DNA from: Pseudorhizobium pelagicum
GTDB lineage: Bacteria > Pseudomonadota > Alphaproteobacteria > Rhizobiales > Rhizobiaceae
Length of the DNA: 64,000 bases
Assembly (NCBI GenBank): GCA_000722615.1
Contig: JOKI01000013.1
Location: 1 to 64,000, forward strand
Direction of reading: 5' to 3'
The translations under genes and the position numbers were made by a program. Shown piece by piece: positions 35,614-44,000 of this stretch. Under the pieces are notes generated by a model. It did not search any database, had not been told where the DNA came from, and was given only the letters and a program-made list of their open reading frames with translations. Positions within the stretch are counted from its first letter, which is position 1; every line of letters begins with the position of its first letter.

Positions 35614-36632
35614 TGTATCGATTCCAGAATTCGGGTCTGAGACAAGCGGCCGGGAGCCGTGCCGACGGGCCGGTGACAGGCCAGGCCGCGGTCGGCGCCA
35701 TCATGGTGAAGCGCCGGCATGTCATGCCGGCAGAGTTCCACGGCATTCGCGCACCGGGGAGAAAAGGAACAGCCGGCCGGAAGGTGGCGTGGATTGGGAA
35801 CCGTCCCCGGAATGGGGACCATGCGGCTGCGTGGCCCGTCCAGCATCGGGATGGCGTCAAAGAGGCCACGCGTATAGGGATGCCGCGGCTCGGAGAAGAG
35901 CTCCGAGACGGTGCCTTGCTCGACGATGCGTCCCGCATACATCACGCAGACCCGCTCGCAGACCTGCGATACGGCCCCGAGGTCATGGCTGATGAAGACC
36001 AGCGCCAGCCCCGTCTCCGCCCGCAGCCGATTGAGCAGATCGAGGATCTGCGCCTGGATCGTCGCATCGAGCGCCGTCGTCGGCTCATCGGCAATCAGCA
36101 GGTCCGGCTCGCCCGCCAGCGCCATGGCGATCATCAGACGCTGGCACTGGCCACCGGAGAATTCATGCGGGAAATGATCGAAGCGGCGGTGGGCATCGGG
36201 GATGCCGACCAGGTCCATCAGGCGAAGAGCCTCTGTCCTGGCCGCCGCACCCTTAAGGCCGCGATGGATGAAGAGTGCCTCGGCAATCTGCCGACCGATG
36301 CGCAGCACGGGATTGAGGGAGCTGGAGGGATCCTGGAAGATCATGGCGATCTTGCCGCCCCGCACCGCCTCGAGCGCACCGCGACCGGCATTGCAGATCT
36401 CCTGCCCAGAGACGCGCACGGATCCCGAGACCTCGGCCTTGCCCGGCAACAGTCCGAGCGCGGCGAGCCAGGTCACGGACTTGCCGCAGCCGGATTCACC
36501 GACCAGGCCGACTGCCTCGCCAGGTGCAACATCGAGATGGATGCCGTGCAACACCTGCACTCCGTCAAACGCCACCCTGAGGTCGCGCAGTTCCACGAAA
36601 TTGGATGTCATTGCTCCAGACGCCTTCGTCAT
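35610..36632 (-). CDS. Peptide/opine-class ABC ATPase (DppD type)
   Basis: 340 aa. Walker [20 protein letters not shown], signature [16 protein letters not shown], Walker [16 protein letters not shown]-terminal [19 protein letters not shown]. In DppD-type proteins Walker A usually reads GESGSGKS; here Ser to Cys is a mild change and the next residue is Val instead of Thr. Start codon uncertain: ATG 36632 has little ribosome site, ATG 36611 lies only 2 bp after GGAG. Second gene of the operon. Confidence 0.88.
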   Translation of the reverse strand: MTKASGAMTSNFVELRDLRVAFDGVQVLHGIHLDVAPGEAVGLVGESGCGKSVTWLAALGLLPGKAEVSGSVRVSGQEICNAGRGALEAVRGGKIAMIFQDPSSSLNPVLRIGRQIAEALFIHRGLKGAAARTEALRLMDLVGIPDAHRRFDHFPHEFSGGQCQRLMIAMALAGEPDLLIADEPTTALDATIQAQILDLLNRLRAETGLALVFISHDLGAVSQVCERVCVMYAGRIVEQGTVSELFSEPRHPYTRGLFDAIPMLDGPRSRMVPIPGTVPNPRHLPAGCSFSPRCANAVELCRHDMPALHHDGADRGLACHRPVGTAPGRLSQTRILESIQ

Positions 36633-36669
36633 TGCAGCGCCGGATCATCCAGCGCCCAGTTCGAGGAAA

Positions 36670-36694
36670 GGCGGCACCCGTGAAGGGTGCCGCC
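36670..36694 (-). other. Intercistronic stem-loop after the binding-protein gene
   Basis: GGCGGCACCC, 5-base loop, GGGTGCCGCC: perfect 10-bp stem between the binding-protein and ATPase genes, without a U tract. Likely a message stabiliser or partial terminator. Confidence 0.6.
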
Positions 36695-36709
36695 CCATCC
36701 GAGCTATGG

Positions 36710-38344
36710 TCAGCTCGACCAGTTGGTGGCGCGGAAGTCCATGGCGAAGGCAGGAGCAGCCTTCCACTTGAGAGAGGACTTCATGCCGGTGAAGACGGCG
36801 TTCTGGTGCAGGACCTGATAGACGGGGTCTTCGCGCTCGCAGATTTCCAGCATCCGGGCGATCGCCTTCTTGCGCAGCGCACGGTCGGTCGAGGTCTCCA
36901 TGACGACGGAAAGTTCGTTGACCTCGGCATTGGTCCAGTCCTTCTTCTGCTGGACTTCGCCGTTGGGACCGAACTGCACGACGAGCGGCGTGATCGGGTC
37001 GTTGATGGTGTTGGATGCAGACCAGTCGCGCACGCCCTTGACGCCCGCCGGCTCGTGGATCTGACCCCAGTTCTCCTTCATCTCGATCTCGACGTTGAGA
37101 CCGACCTGCTTCCACATCTCGACCATGATCTGCGCGTTCGGCGTCTGGTTCGTATAGTAGTTGTTGAGCAGGCGGTAAGGGATGGCGTCGCCCTTGTAGT
37201 TTGCCTGCTTCAGCAGGTCGCGAGCCAGCTCCGGGTTGAATTCCGGCGGCGCCCAACCCTCGATGAACATGTCCGACTCCTTGAAGGATTCGAACTGCAG
37301 GCCGGCCGGGATCACGGTCTGACCGGCCCAGAGCGCGTCGACGATCGCCTTGCGGTCGATCGAATGGGTCATGGCGCGGCGGACCAGCGGATTGGCGAGG
37401 ATCTCGTTCTGCGTGTTGAAGACCGAGACGCGATGGTTCCAGATCGTCGAGCTCTGGACTTCGAAGCCCTGCGTCGACTGGATGGCGGCAATCTGGTCCG
37501 GCGGCAGGTCGCAGGCGAAGTCGTATTCGCCGGAGAGGAGGCCGTTGACGCGCGAAGCCACTTCGGGAACTTCCACGAAGCGGATCTCCTCGAGCGGCGG
37601 ACGACCGCCCCAATACTCGTCGAAGGCAACCAGCGTCAGCGAGACGTCCGGCTTGTAGTCGCCGACCATGTAGGGGCCGGTGGTGATCGGCTTGCGCGCC
37701 CAGTCATTGTAGGTGGCGGCTTCGTCCCATGCCCTGCGGTTGGCAATCTGGCTGCCGCCGGAATAGAGGCGGCCTTCCAGCGTCACATCGGGCGTCGCGT
37801 TGTGCAGGCGCACGGTATATTTGTCGACGACTTCGATACCGGCCAGCGCAGGCCACAGGCGGCGGCCGATGCCGGGCACGGCGGCCGGCAGTTCCTTGGC
37901 AGTCGTCGGCTTGTGATCGTCTTCAAAAATGGTCTTGCCGCCGGATGGCTCCGTGTTTCCAAAGACGCGCTCCTTGGAGAAGCTGAATGCGACATCTTCG
38001 GCGGTCAGCTCGTCGCCATTGTGGAACTTGACGCCCTGGCGCAGCTTCAGCTCCAGCGTCTTGTCGTCGATGCGCTTCCATTCGGTCGCAAGACCCGGAA
38101 CCGGACCCTGATTGCCCATCCAGTCGCGCTGGATCAGGCCTTCCCAGAAGTTCGGGAAGAAGATGCGCTCACCGACGTTCGACTGCTCGTTCCAGATGTC
38201 GAGCGTGTTGTTGTTGGTGATCTTCTGCACGGCGATGGTGACGGAGGGGCGCTTGCTCTGGCTGAACGCCATGCGCGGCAGGATAAGACTGCCGGCGCTT
38301 GCTCCGAGCAAGCCGAGAGCGCTACGTCGTGTAATGGACAACAT
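36710..38344 (-). CDS. ABC transporter binding protein, family 5 (peptide/opine)
   Basis: 544-aa DppA/OppA-type protein. Tat-like signal ITRRSALGLLGASAGSLILPRMAFS. Family marks: PGLATEWKRIDDKTLELKLRQG, FHNGDELTAEDVAFSFS, PLVRRAMTHSIDRKAIVDAL and LLKQANYKGDAIPY. Exports to the periplasm and hands ligand to the downstream ATPase/permease set. The ligand may be a phosphodiester or opine rather than a peptide, judging from the GDPD and SorC neighbours. First gene of a seven-gene operon, divergent from the SorC regulator. Confidence 0.9.
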   Translation of the reverse strand: MLSITRRSALGLLGASAGSLILPRMAFSQSKRPSVTIAVQKITNNNTLDIWNEQSNVGERIFFPNFWEGLIQRDWMGNQGPVPGLATEWKRIDDKTLELKLRQGVKFHNGDELTAEDVAFSFSKERVFGNTEPSGGKTIFEDDHKPTTAKELPAAVPGIGRRLWPALAGIEVVDKYTVRLHNATPDVTLEGRLYSGGSQIANRRAWDEAATYNDWARKPITTGPYMVGDYKPDVSLTLVAFDEYWGGRPPLEEIRFVEVPEVASRVNGLLSGEYDFACDLPPDQIAAIQSTQGFEVQSSTIWNHRVSVFNTQNEILANPLVRRAMTHSIDRKAIVDALWAGQTVIPAGLQFESFKESDMFIEGWAPPEFNPELARDLLKQANYKGDAIPYRLLNNYYTNQTPNAQIMVEMWKQVGLNVEIEMKENWGQIHEPAGVKGVRDWSASNTINDPITPLVVQFGPNGEVQQKKDWTNAEVNELSVVMETSTDRALRKKAIARMLEICEREDPVYQVLHQNAVFTGMKSSLKWKAAPAFAMDFRATNWSS

Positions 38345-38733
38345 GGTGATCCTCTCTTTTCAGATAGACGGCCAGAAGCTGGGCGCGAGTACCCTGATCT
38401 TCCGAAACGTCGGTTTCGTAATGACTGCGTGAATTTTGGGTGACACCCGTCGCGAAGACCGCGAGGGGTGAATTCAAGTCGCGACCTGCGGTGCCCCCTG
38501 CGCGATTCTCTCAGCCAGAGGTGGACTGGCTGTCAGCGCGCCTTTGCCTTCGGGGATCGTCGGTCCTGTAAACATGGACGTACCTGCACTTCCATCTACC
38601 TGCACTGCCGCCTTGGGTCGGCTCGCCGCCCGGCGAAGGTCATTGCCTGTCGGCTCTTTCCTGTGAGAAGGAGCGTTGACAAACGGATAGGTTACAAGTG
38701 TCACGTCAGTGTGACATCTGGGAGGGTGCGGCG
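38345..38733. promoter_or_regulatory. Divergent control region with three inverted repeats
   Basis: 389 bp between the binding-protein and SorC genes. CGAAAC-GTCG-GTTTCG (38403-38418) and GGGTG-A-CACCC (around 38438-38448) lie on the operon side; TGTCAC-GTCAGT-GTGACA (38699-38716) lies 17 bp before the regulator's start, with a TTGACA (38676-38681) upstream. They are candidate regulator sites; only the last is well placed for autoregulation. Confidence 0.5.
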
Positions 38734-39678
38734 ATGGCTGCGACAGATCTGATGGTGAAGGCTGCCTGGCTCTACCATGTGGAAGGGCTCACACAGGCGC
38801 AGATTGCCGTGCGGATGAACCTGACGCGACGCAGGATCAACGAGCTCCTGGCGGAGGCTCTGGCCTGCGGCCATGTCCGGGTGACATTCACGTCGCCCCT
38901 GACGGAGAACGTGCAGCTGGAAAGCGATCTCTGCGAGGCCTTCGACCTCGAAGAGGCCGTGGTGGTCTCCACCCCGGTCGACCAGGAACTGCTGCACGCC
39001 GTTCTGGGGCGGGCCGCAGCGGCCTTCCTGGATCGTTTCCTGGAGGTCCAGCGACCGAAATCGATCGGCGTCGGCTGGGGCACCACGCTGCGCGAGACGG
39101 TTCATCAGATGACCCGCAAGCACATGCCCGATCTGGAGGTCTACTCGATGATGGGAGGCCTGACCCGGGGCGTGGAAATCAACACGTTCGATATCGTGCG
39201 CAGTTTTGCCGAAGTGCTGAACGCCCGCTGCCACTATTTTGCGGCCCCCGTCTATGCCGACAGCGCCGCCTCCCGAGACCAGATCGCTGCACAGTCCGTT
39301 TTCGACGAACTGCTGCAGGCGGCAGCGTCCGTCGACCTTTCCTACCTGAGCGTCGGCGACCTGACGGGAAAATCCCTGCAGATCCGCTACGGTCTTCCGG
39401 CGACGGTGAATATCGACGATCTGGCCCGTTCCGGCGCCGTCGGCGATCTGCTCGGCTACTATCTGGATGACAACGGGAGCCCCACCGAGCACCCCCTCAA
39501 CAGGCAGGTCATATCGCCTGATCTGGAGAGCTATCGCCGGATCAAGACCCGCATCATCGCCTCGGGCGGAATCCACAAACGCCGCGTCGTGGGGGCAGCG
39601 CTGCGGGGCAAGCTGGCCACCACGCTGATCACCGATTCCGACACGGCCCGCTGGCTTCTGAACGCAGCGAAATCCTGA
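38734..39678 (+). CDS. SorC-family sugar-responsive transcriptional regulator
   Basis: 314 aa. N-terminal helix-turn-helix VEGLTQAQIAVRMNLTRRRINELL (about residues 15-38), then the sugar-binding domain of SorC/DeoR-type regulators: GVGWGTTLRETV, YSMMGGLTRG, and C-terminal ASGGIHKRRVVGAALRG. Regulators of this family bind phosphorylated sugars. Start at ATG 38734 with GGAGGG 7 bp before; the GTG at 38698 would put coding sequence into the operator-like repeat. Divergent from the opine-type ABC operon and thus its probable regulator. Confidence 0.88.
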   Translation: MAATDLMVKAAWLYHVEGLTQAQIAVRMNLTRRRINELLAEALACGHVRVTFTSPLTENVQLESDLCEAFDLEEAVVVSTPVDQELLHAVLGRAAAAFLDRFLEVQRPKSIGVGWGTTLRETVHQMTRKHMPDLEVYSMMGGLTRGVEINTFDIVRSFAEVLNARCHYFAAPVYADSAASRDQIAAQSVFDELLQAAASVDLSYLSVGDLTGKSLQIRYGLPATVNIDDLARSGAVGDLLGYYLDDNGSPTEHPLNRQVISPDLESYRRIKTRIIASGGIHKRRVVGAALRGKLATTLITDSDTARWLLNAAKS

Positions 39679-39697
39679 CCCTGTCGCGCAGGGTCAG
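39675..39697. terminator. Shared hairpin over two convergent stop codons
   Basis: CTGACCCTG, loop TCGCG, CAGGGTCAG: 9-bp perfect stem. It contains both the SorC-gene stop (39676-39678) and the amidohydrolase stop (39694-39696), so one element can end both transcripts. Confidence 0.6.
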
Positions 39698-40935
39698 CGC
39701 AGGATCCGCGCCTGTCTCTCGAACGTCTTGCGGCCGTTCTTGAAGCCCATCTGGGCGGGCGCGATGCTGCCGAAGGCCTCGTCTTCGTCGGTCGCATCGA
39801 GAACGATGAGATCGGCGGCATGGCCGGGCGCAAGGCCGTAGTCTTCGATCCGCATCAGCCGGGCGGCGTCCTGCGTGATCAGGCGAAGGCACTGGGAAAA
39901 ACCGTCCGGGCCCAGGTGCATCAGGTTTGCGTAGAGATTGGCCATGCGCAGCAGAGAGCAATCGCCGTAGGGCGTGAACGGGTTCAGCACGTTGTTCGTC
40001 GCGATGGAGGCCGTGACGCCCCGCTCCGCCAGGAGGTGGACGGGCGCCACACCGCGCACGGCACGGAACCCCTCGTCGCGCCCGTTGAGATAGAGATCGG
40101 TCGATGGCAGGGCCGTGACCGCGACCCCGGCAGCGGCGAGCCGCGTCACATGCCGCTCGAAGGCCCCCTCGTCCATGGCGGCGAGCTTGGTGACGTGTCC
40201 GATCGCCACGCGCCCCTGCCAGCCTTGCGCCTCCGTCAGGCGGCAGATCTCGTCCATATGGCTCCAACTGGGATCGAGATCGAAATCCAGGTGGAAGTCG
40301 AGATCGACGTCGTGGCTTTGCGCCATCGCGAAGATCCGCTCCATGTGGGCCGACGGGTCGCTGTCGGTATAGGGGCAGCCGCCGAGAAGATCGGCGCCAC
40401 CGTTCAGCGCCTGTTCCAGCAGCGCCTCGGTGCCGGGATCGTTGAGGAGGCCCTCCTGCGGAAAGACGCAGATCGAAAGGTCGATGGCGAAGGCATAATC
40501 GCGCTTCAGCCGCTGGATGGCAGCAAAGCTGCGCAAGCCGACGCGCGCATCGACCTCGACATGCGTGCGCATCTGCATCGTGCCCTGCAGGATGGCCATC
40601 TCGATGGTCCGTGCCCCGCGGCGATAGACGTCTTCTTCTGTGAAATCCTGTTTCAGACGCGAGACCGCCGCAACGGCGCCCTTCAGCCCTCCCCCGCCGC
40701 CTCGGCAGCAGGCGAGAAGGCATGATTTGTCCAGGTGGACATGGGTATCCACGAAGCCCGGCAGCACCAGGCGGCCGCCGGCATCCTCTTCAACACGGGC
40801 CTTCGTTTCCTGCCGCTGCGCGACCGGAACGATCTCGGCGACGCGTCCGTCGCGGATGCCGATGTCCACCAGGGACGGATCACCCTGCAGGGTGGCGTTC
40901 CGGATGAGGATGTCAAAGAGAGGAACTGAACTCAT
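39694..40935 (-). CDS. Amidohydrolase of the cytosine deaminase-like group
   Basis: 413-aa TIM-barrel metal hydrolase. N-terminal composite beta sandwich, then FVDTHVHLDKS (metal His-x-His), RTHVEVDARVGL, DFHLDFDLDPSW, AIGHVTKLA and IATNNVLNPFTPYGDCSLL. Compared by eye with E. coli cytosine deaminase, the HCDEIDD and GHDD motifs are replaced by HLDFDLD and ATNN, so the catalytic acid and metal Asp differ. Function therefore unclear: an N-heterocycle or cyclic amide is likely. Start at ATG 40935. Divergent from the NTF2-like gene with a GntR-type box between them. Confidence 0.75.
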   Translation of the reverse strand: MSSVPLFDILIRNATLQGDPSLVDIGIRDGRVAEIVPVAQRQETKARVEEDAGGRLVLPGFVDTHVHLDKSCLLACCRGGGGGLKGAVAAVSRLKQDFTEEDVYRRGARTIEMAILQGTMQMRTHVEVDARVGLRSFAAIQRLKRDYAFAIDLSICVFPQEGLLNDPGTEALLEQALNGGADLLGGCPYTDSDPSAHMERIFAMAQSHDVDLDFHLDFDLDPSWSHMDEICRLTEAQGWQGRVAIGHVTKLAAMDEGAFERHVTRLAAAGVAVTALPSTDLYLNGRDEGFRAVRGVAPVHLLAERGVTASIATNNVLNPFTPYGDCSLLRMANLYANLMHLGPDGFSQCLRLITQDAARLMRIEDYGLAPGHAADLIVLDATDEDEAFGSIAPAQMGFKNGRKTFERQARILR

Positions 40936-40966
40936 GCTTGAAGCCGGAATGGAAATTGAATAGAGT

Positions 40967-40980
40967 AACTGTATGCAATT
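40967..40980. promoter_or_regulatory. GntR-type box 1
   Basis: AATTGCATACAGTT on the minus strand, between the divergent amidohydrolase and NTF2-like genes. Matches boxes at 42233 and 42321 in 11-12 of 14 positions; shared core TTGCATNCA. Likely operator of the GntR protein encoded at 41436-42140. Confidence 0.6.
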
Positions 40981-41014
40981 AATTGCCGATCCTGGCAACA
41001 GACGGGGATATGAA

Positions 41015-41416
41015 ATGAACGACCGTGCCCAGCGAGACCTTCAGGCCGTCAAGGATTACCTGGACGCTTCCATGATGCCCGACCCCGTGCGGGCAGCGCA
41101 ATATGTGAATGCGGCCTTCGTCTGCAGGTTCACCGGCAACCGGGTGTTCGATACGCCGAGCGGCCCCACGGGCTTCAACGCCGCCCGCTACAAATGGGTG
41201 AAGAAGCGCATCGAGCGCTATGACGTGATGCCGGGCGAGAACGAGACGATCGTCTACAGCCTCGGATACCTCTACGGCGAATGGCCGGATGGCCAGGCCT
41301 TCGACAACAATCGCTATGTGGACCGCTTCGTCGTGCGCGACGGCCTCATCGTCGAGACGGACGTCTGGAACGATAGCGCCGAATGGATCCTCGACCCCTC
41401 CTGCGCCCGGCAGTAA
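41015..41416 (+). CDS. NTF2/SnoaL-like small protein
   Basis: 133-aa protein with a likely alpha+beta cone fold: N-terminal helices (LQAVKDYLDASMMPDP), then CRFTGNRVFDTPSGPTGFNAARYKWVKKRIERYDVM and C-terminal strands VDRFVVRDGLIVETDVWNDSAEW, typical of polyketide-cyclase-like or ester-enolase-like SnoaL proteins. Such folds serve as isomerases, dehydratases or binding proteins. The substrate is not known, but its place in a GntR-controlled cluster beside two amidohydrolases suggests a step in the same pathway. ATG at 41015 follows GGGGAT. Confidence 0.7.
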   Translation: MNDRAQRDLQAVKDYLDASMMPDPVRAAQYVNAAFVCRFTGNRVFDTPSGPTGFNAARYKWVKKRIERYDVMPGENETIVYSLGYLYGEWPDGQAFDNNRYVDRFVVRDGLIVETDVWNDSAEWILDPSCARQ

Positions 41417-41435
41417 CGCCGGCGCCTGAGCGAGC

Positions 41436-42140
41436 TCAATCGGCGTAAGGGGCCAGGATATTCATCAGATCCCGGCTTCTTGCGCCCGCACTCTGCAGCA
41501 GCGCGCGCGACGCGACGGCCTCCAGATGCTGGTCCATCAGCGCGCAGGCCCGCTCGGCGGGTCCCTGCTGGATGGCCTCGATCAGTTCCAGATGTTCGCT
41601 GACCGCACAGTCCGAGGAATGCGGACGCGCAAAGGCTGACAGCGACAGCCCGGCGCGGTAGCAGATCTCCGTGACATAACGGACGAGAATGGGCTTGCCG
41701 GTCATTTCCGCCAGCCGGACATGGAATTCCGTGGCCAGCCGGATGGATGTCCCTTCTGCGCCGTGGCGCGCTTCGTGTTCGGCCTCGACGATCGCCTTCA
41801 ACTGCTTGACCTGCGCGTCCGTGAGTTTCCCCGCCAGATGGCGCACCACCTGCCGCTCCAGGTCGACGCGGATGTCGAAGATGTCTCTCGCATCCTCGAA
41901 AGACGGCGTCACCACGACGGCAATCCGGTTGCGCCTCAGATCCACCAGACCTTCCGCCGCCAGCTGGCCCAGCGCATGCCGGGCGATCGTGCGGCTGACG
42001 CCGAAGCGTTCGCCCAGCGCATCCTCGGGCAGCCGGTCGCCCGGCAGCAGCGCGCGCTCGATGATGGCCTTGCGAAGGGCATGGCAGATGCCCTGGACGC
42101 GATCGATTTCGCTCCGCGGCTGACGCTTCTCAGATGCCAT
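41436..42140 (-). CDS. GntR family regulator, FCD/VanR subfamily
   Basis: 234 aa. N-terminal winged helix: ALRKAIIERALLPGDRLPEDALGERFGVSRTIARHALGQLAAEGLVDLRRNR (about residues 21-72). C-terminal FCD domain with IFDIRVDLERQVVRHLA, EFHVRLAEMTG and SEHLELIEAI, with the His residues expected for metal or carboxylate effector binding. Lies between the NTF2-like gene (convergent) and the divergent ABC operon. Three matching boxes around it (40967, 42233, 42321) make it the likely repressor of the whole cluster. Confidence 0.88.
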   Translation of the reverse strand: MASEKRQPRSEIDRVQGICHALRKAIIERALLPGDRLPEDALGERFGVSRTIARHALGQLAAEGLVDLRRNRIAVVVTPSFEDARDIFDIRVDLERQVVRHLAGKLTDAQVKQLKAIVEAEHEARHGAEGTSIRLATEFHVRLAEMTGKPILVRYVTEICYRAGLSLSAFARPHSSDCAVSEHLELIEAIQQGPAERACALMDQHLEAVASRALLQSAGARSRDLMNILAPYAD

Positions 42141-42232
42141 GGCTGGTTCCCTTCATGCCGCTCTGGATAATCCACCCCTGCGGCTTTTTCAACTCGCCTC
42201 GCTGCTCCATTCGGATGCATTTTGCCCATTAT

Positions 42233-42246
42233 AATTGCATGCACTT
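42233..42246. promoter_or_regulatory. GntR-type box 2
   Basis: AATTGCATGCACTT in the region between gntR and the ABC operon, about 93 bp before the gntR start. Likely serves autoregulation. See boxes at 40967 and 42321. Confidence 0.6.
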
Positions 42247-42311
42247 TCCGTATGGACATTTCTCAGCGCCGACATGGCTTCTATTGCTGGAATTCAGCAC
42301 CAGCACAAATT

Positions 42312-42327
42312 TGGCACGCCTGTTGCA
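42312..42327 (+). promoter_or_regulatory. Consensus sigma-54 promoter of the ABC operon, overlapped by GntR-type box 3
   Basis: TGGCACG-CCTG-TTGCA: exact match to the -24/-12 consensus, 33 bp before the first ATG. GntR-type box 3, TGTTGCATGCAGTT (42321-42334), covers the -12 element and runs toward the start site. Thus a sigma-54 activator would turn the operon on and the GntR protein could shut it off. A short inverted repeat TGCTG-GAATT-CAGCA (42285-42299) lies just upstream. Confidence 0.75.
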
Positions 42328-42359
42328 TGCAGTTCTAACGAAAGCTCAAGGTGAGGTGC

Positions 42360-43199
42360 ATGATCGATTTTTCAGAAACGGGGGACAGGCATCCTGTCGC
42401 AGTGGAACTGTCTCAGGCGGCCGTGTCCTTCGGCCGCGGGGAAAAAGCCGTGGCCGCGCTGCAGGAAACAAGCCTCAAGATTGCAGAAGGCGAGTTCCTC
42501 GCGCTGGTCGGTCCGTCCGGCTGCGGCAAGTCGACGATCCTGAAGCTGGCCAGCGGCCTGCTGCAGCCAAGCCGCGGGGCGGTGATCGTCGGCGGCAAGG
42601 AGGTCGGTGCCAAGGCCCTGCGCATCGGCATGGCCTTCCAGAACCCGACCCTTCTGCCGTGGCTGACCATCGAACGCAACGTCATGCTGCCGCTGAAGAT
42701 CGTCCGCCCGTTCCGCTCGCAGTACCGTTCCAAGAAGAATACCGAGTATCGCGATCGCGTCCACGCCCTTCTGGCCGATGTCGGGCTGGAGCGCTTCGCC
42801 AACCATTACCCCTGGCAGCTGTCCGGCGGCATGCTGCAGCGCGCCAACCTCTGCCGTGCGCTGGTCCATGACCCGAGCCTTCTCCTGCTCGACGAACCCT
42901 TCGGCGCGCTCGACCAGTTCACCCGCGAGGAGCTCTGGGCGACGATGCAGTCGCTCTGGATGAAGCGCAAGCCGACGGTCCTGCTGGTGACGCATGACCT
43001 GAAGGAAGCCGGCTTCCTGGCGTCGCGCATCTGCGTGATGAGTGCCCGCCCCGGCAGGATCATCGACGACAGCACAGTCGACTTTGCGCGTCCCCGCACG
43101 GTTCCGATGACCTTCGAGCCGGACTTCACGGCGCTCAACCAGCGCCTGCGGGAGCTGATCATCGATGCCCGCACCGACGTCGCCACCGAGGAGGCCTGA
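42360..43199 (+). CDS. ABC transporter ATPase, nitrate/sulfonate/thiamine-precursor class
   Basis: 279-aa ATPase of the TauB/SsuB/ThiZ group. Walker A GPSGCGKSTILKLASG, Q-loop AFQNPTLLPWLT, signature LSGGMLQRANLCRAL, Walker B LLLLDEPFGALDQF. The group imports small sulfur/nitrogen compounds via NMT1-like binding proteins. Begins at ATG 42360, close behind AAGGTGAG; the GTG at 42351 is possible. Stop is one base ahead of the permease start. Belongs to ATPase-permease-binding protein-GGT-amidohydrolase operon. Confidence 0.9.
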   Translation: MIDFSETGDRHPVAVELSQAAVSFGRGEKAVAALQETSLKIAEGEFLALVGPSGCGKSTILKLASGLLQPSRGAVIVGGKEVGAKALRIGMAFQNPTLLPWLTIERNVMLPLKIVRPFRSQYRSKKNTEYRDRVHALLADVGLERFANHYPWQLSGGMLQRANLCRALVHDPSLLLLDEPFGALDQFTREELWATMQSLWMKRKPTVLLVTHDLKEAGFLASRICVMSARPGRIIDDSTVDFARPRTVPMTFEPDFTALNQRLRELIIDARTDVATEEA

Positions 43200-43200
43200 G

Positions 43201-43977
43201 ATGTCCTACGCCATTCGCCGCCGCTTCTGGGCCGCCTTCCTCATCCTCGCCTTCTTCGGCCTCTGGGAAATTCTCTGCATCGCGCTGCAGGTCTCCGATC
43301 TCGTCCTGCCCCGCCCCTCGCAGATCCTGGCGACGCTGGTGGGCCGCTTCGATGTCCTGTGGCCGCATATCCTGCAGACACTGTGGACGACGATGGTGGG
43401 CTTCCTGCTGGGCGTCACGGTCGGTCTCCTGATCGGCGCCTGCATCGGCACCTCGCGGATTGCCTATGACACCGCCTATCCGCTGCTGATCGGCTTTTCC
43501 TCGATCCCCAAGGTCGCCGTCGTGCCGATCTTCGTCCTCTGGTTCGGATCCGGTTCCGTGCCTGCCATCCTGACGGCGCTGGCGATGTGCTTCTTCCCGA
43601 TCGTCGTCAACATCGCGACGGGCCTTGCCACCACCGAGCCGGAACTCGAGGACGTCCTGAAGTCGATGGGGGCCAGCAAGCTGGACATCCTGTGGAATGT
43701 CGGCCTGCCGCGCACCATGCCCTTCTTCTTCGCCTCGCTGAAAATTGCCGCCACCTTTGCCTTCGTCGGCAGCGTCCTGTCGGAGACCGTCGCCTCCAAT
43801 CGTGGCATCGGCAACGTGATGATGACGGCCTCCTCCAATTTCGACGTGCCGCTGGTCTTTGCGGGGTTGTTCATCCTCGCGGTGCTCGGCGTCCTTCTCT
43901 ACGCCGCCTTTTCTCTCGTCGAAATGCGGGTCGCCGGCTGGGCGAACCGCCGCAACGATATCACCACCACTGCCTGA
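43201..43977 (+). CDS. ABC transporter permease, TauC/SsuC class
   Basis: 258 aa, about six membrane helices, starting MSYAIRRRFWAAFLILAFFGLWE. The EAA loop KSMGASKLDILWNVGLPRTMPFFFASLKIA (from about residue 159) and the C-terminal SNRGIGNVMMTASSNFD are characteristic of the nitrate/sulfonate/pyrimidine-precursor permeases. Single permease gene implies a homodimeric channel. Starts one base after the ATPase stop. Confidence 0.9.
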   Translation: MSYAIRRRFWAAFLILAFFGLWEILCIALQVSDLVLPRPSQILATLVGRFDVLWPHILQTLWTTMVGFLLGVTVGLLIGACIGTSRIAYDTAYPLLIGFSSIPKVAVVPIFVLWFGSGSVPAILTALAMCFFPIVVNIATGLATTEPELEDVLKSMGASKLDILWNVGLPRTMPFFFASLKIAATFAFVGSVLSETVASNRGIGNVMMTASSNFDVPLVFAGLFILAVLGVLLYAAFSLVEMRVAGWANRRNDITTTA

Positions 43978-44000
43978 CCCTCGAACAATCGGAGCTCAAC

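Noticed and set aside
38474..38704. 76-codon minus frame in the SorC/binding-protein control region
   Set aside because: No ribosome site, overlaps the operator-like repeats, no recognisable motif.
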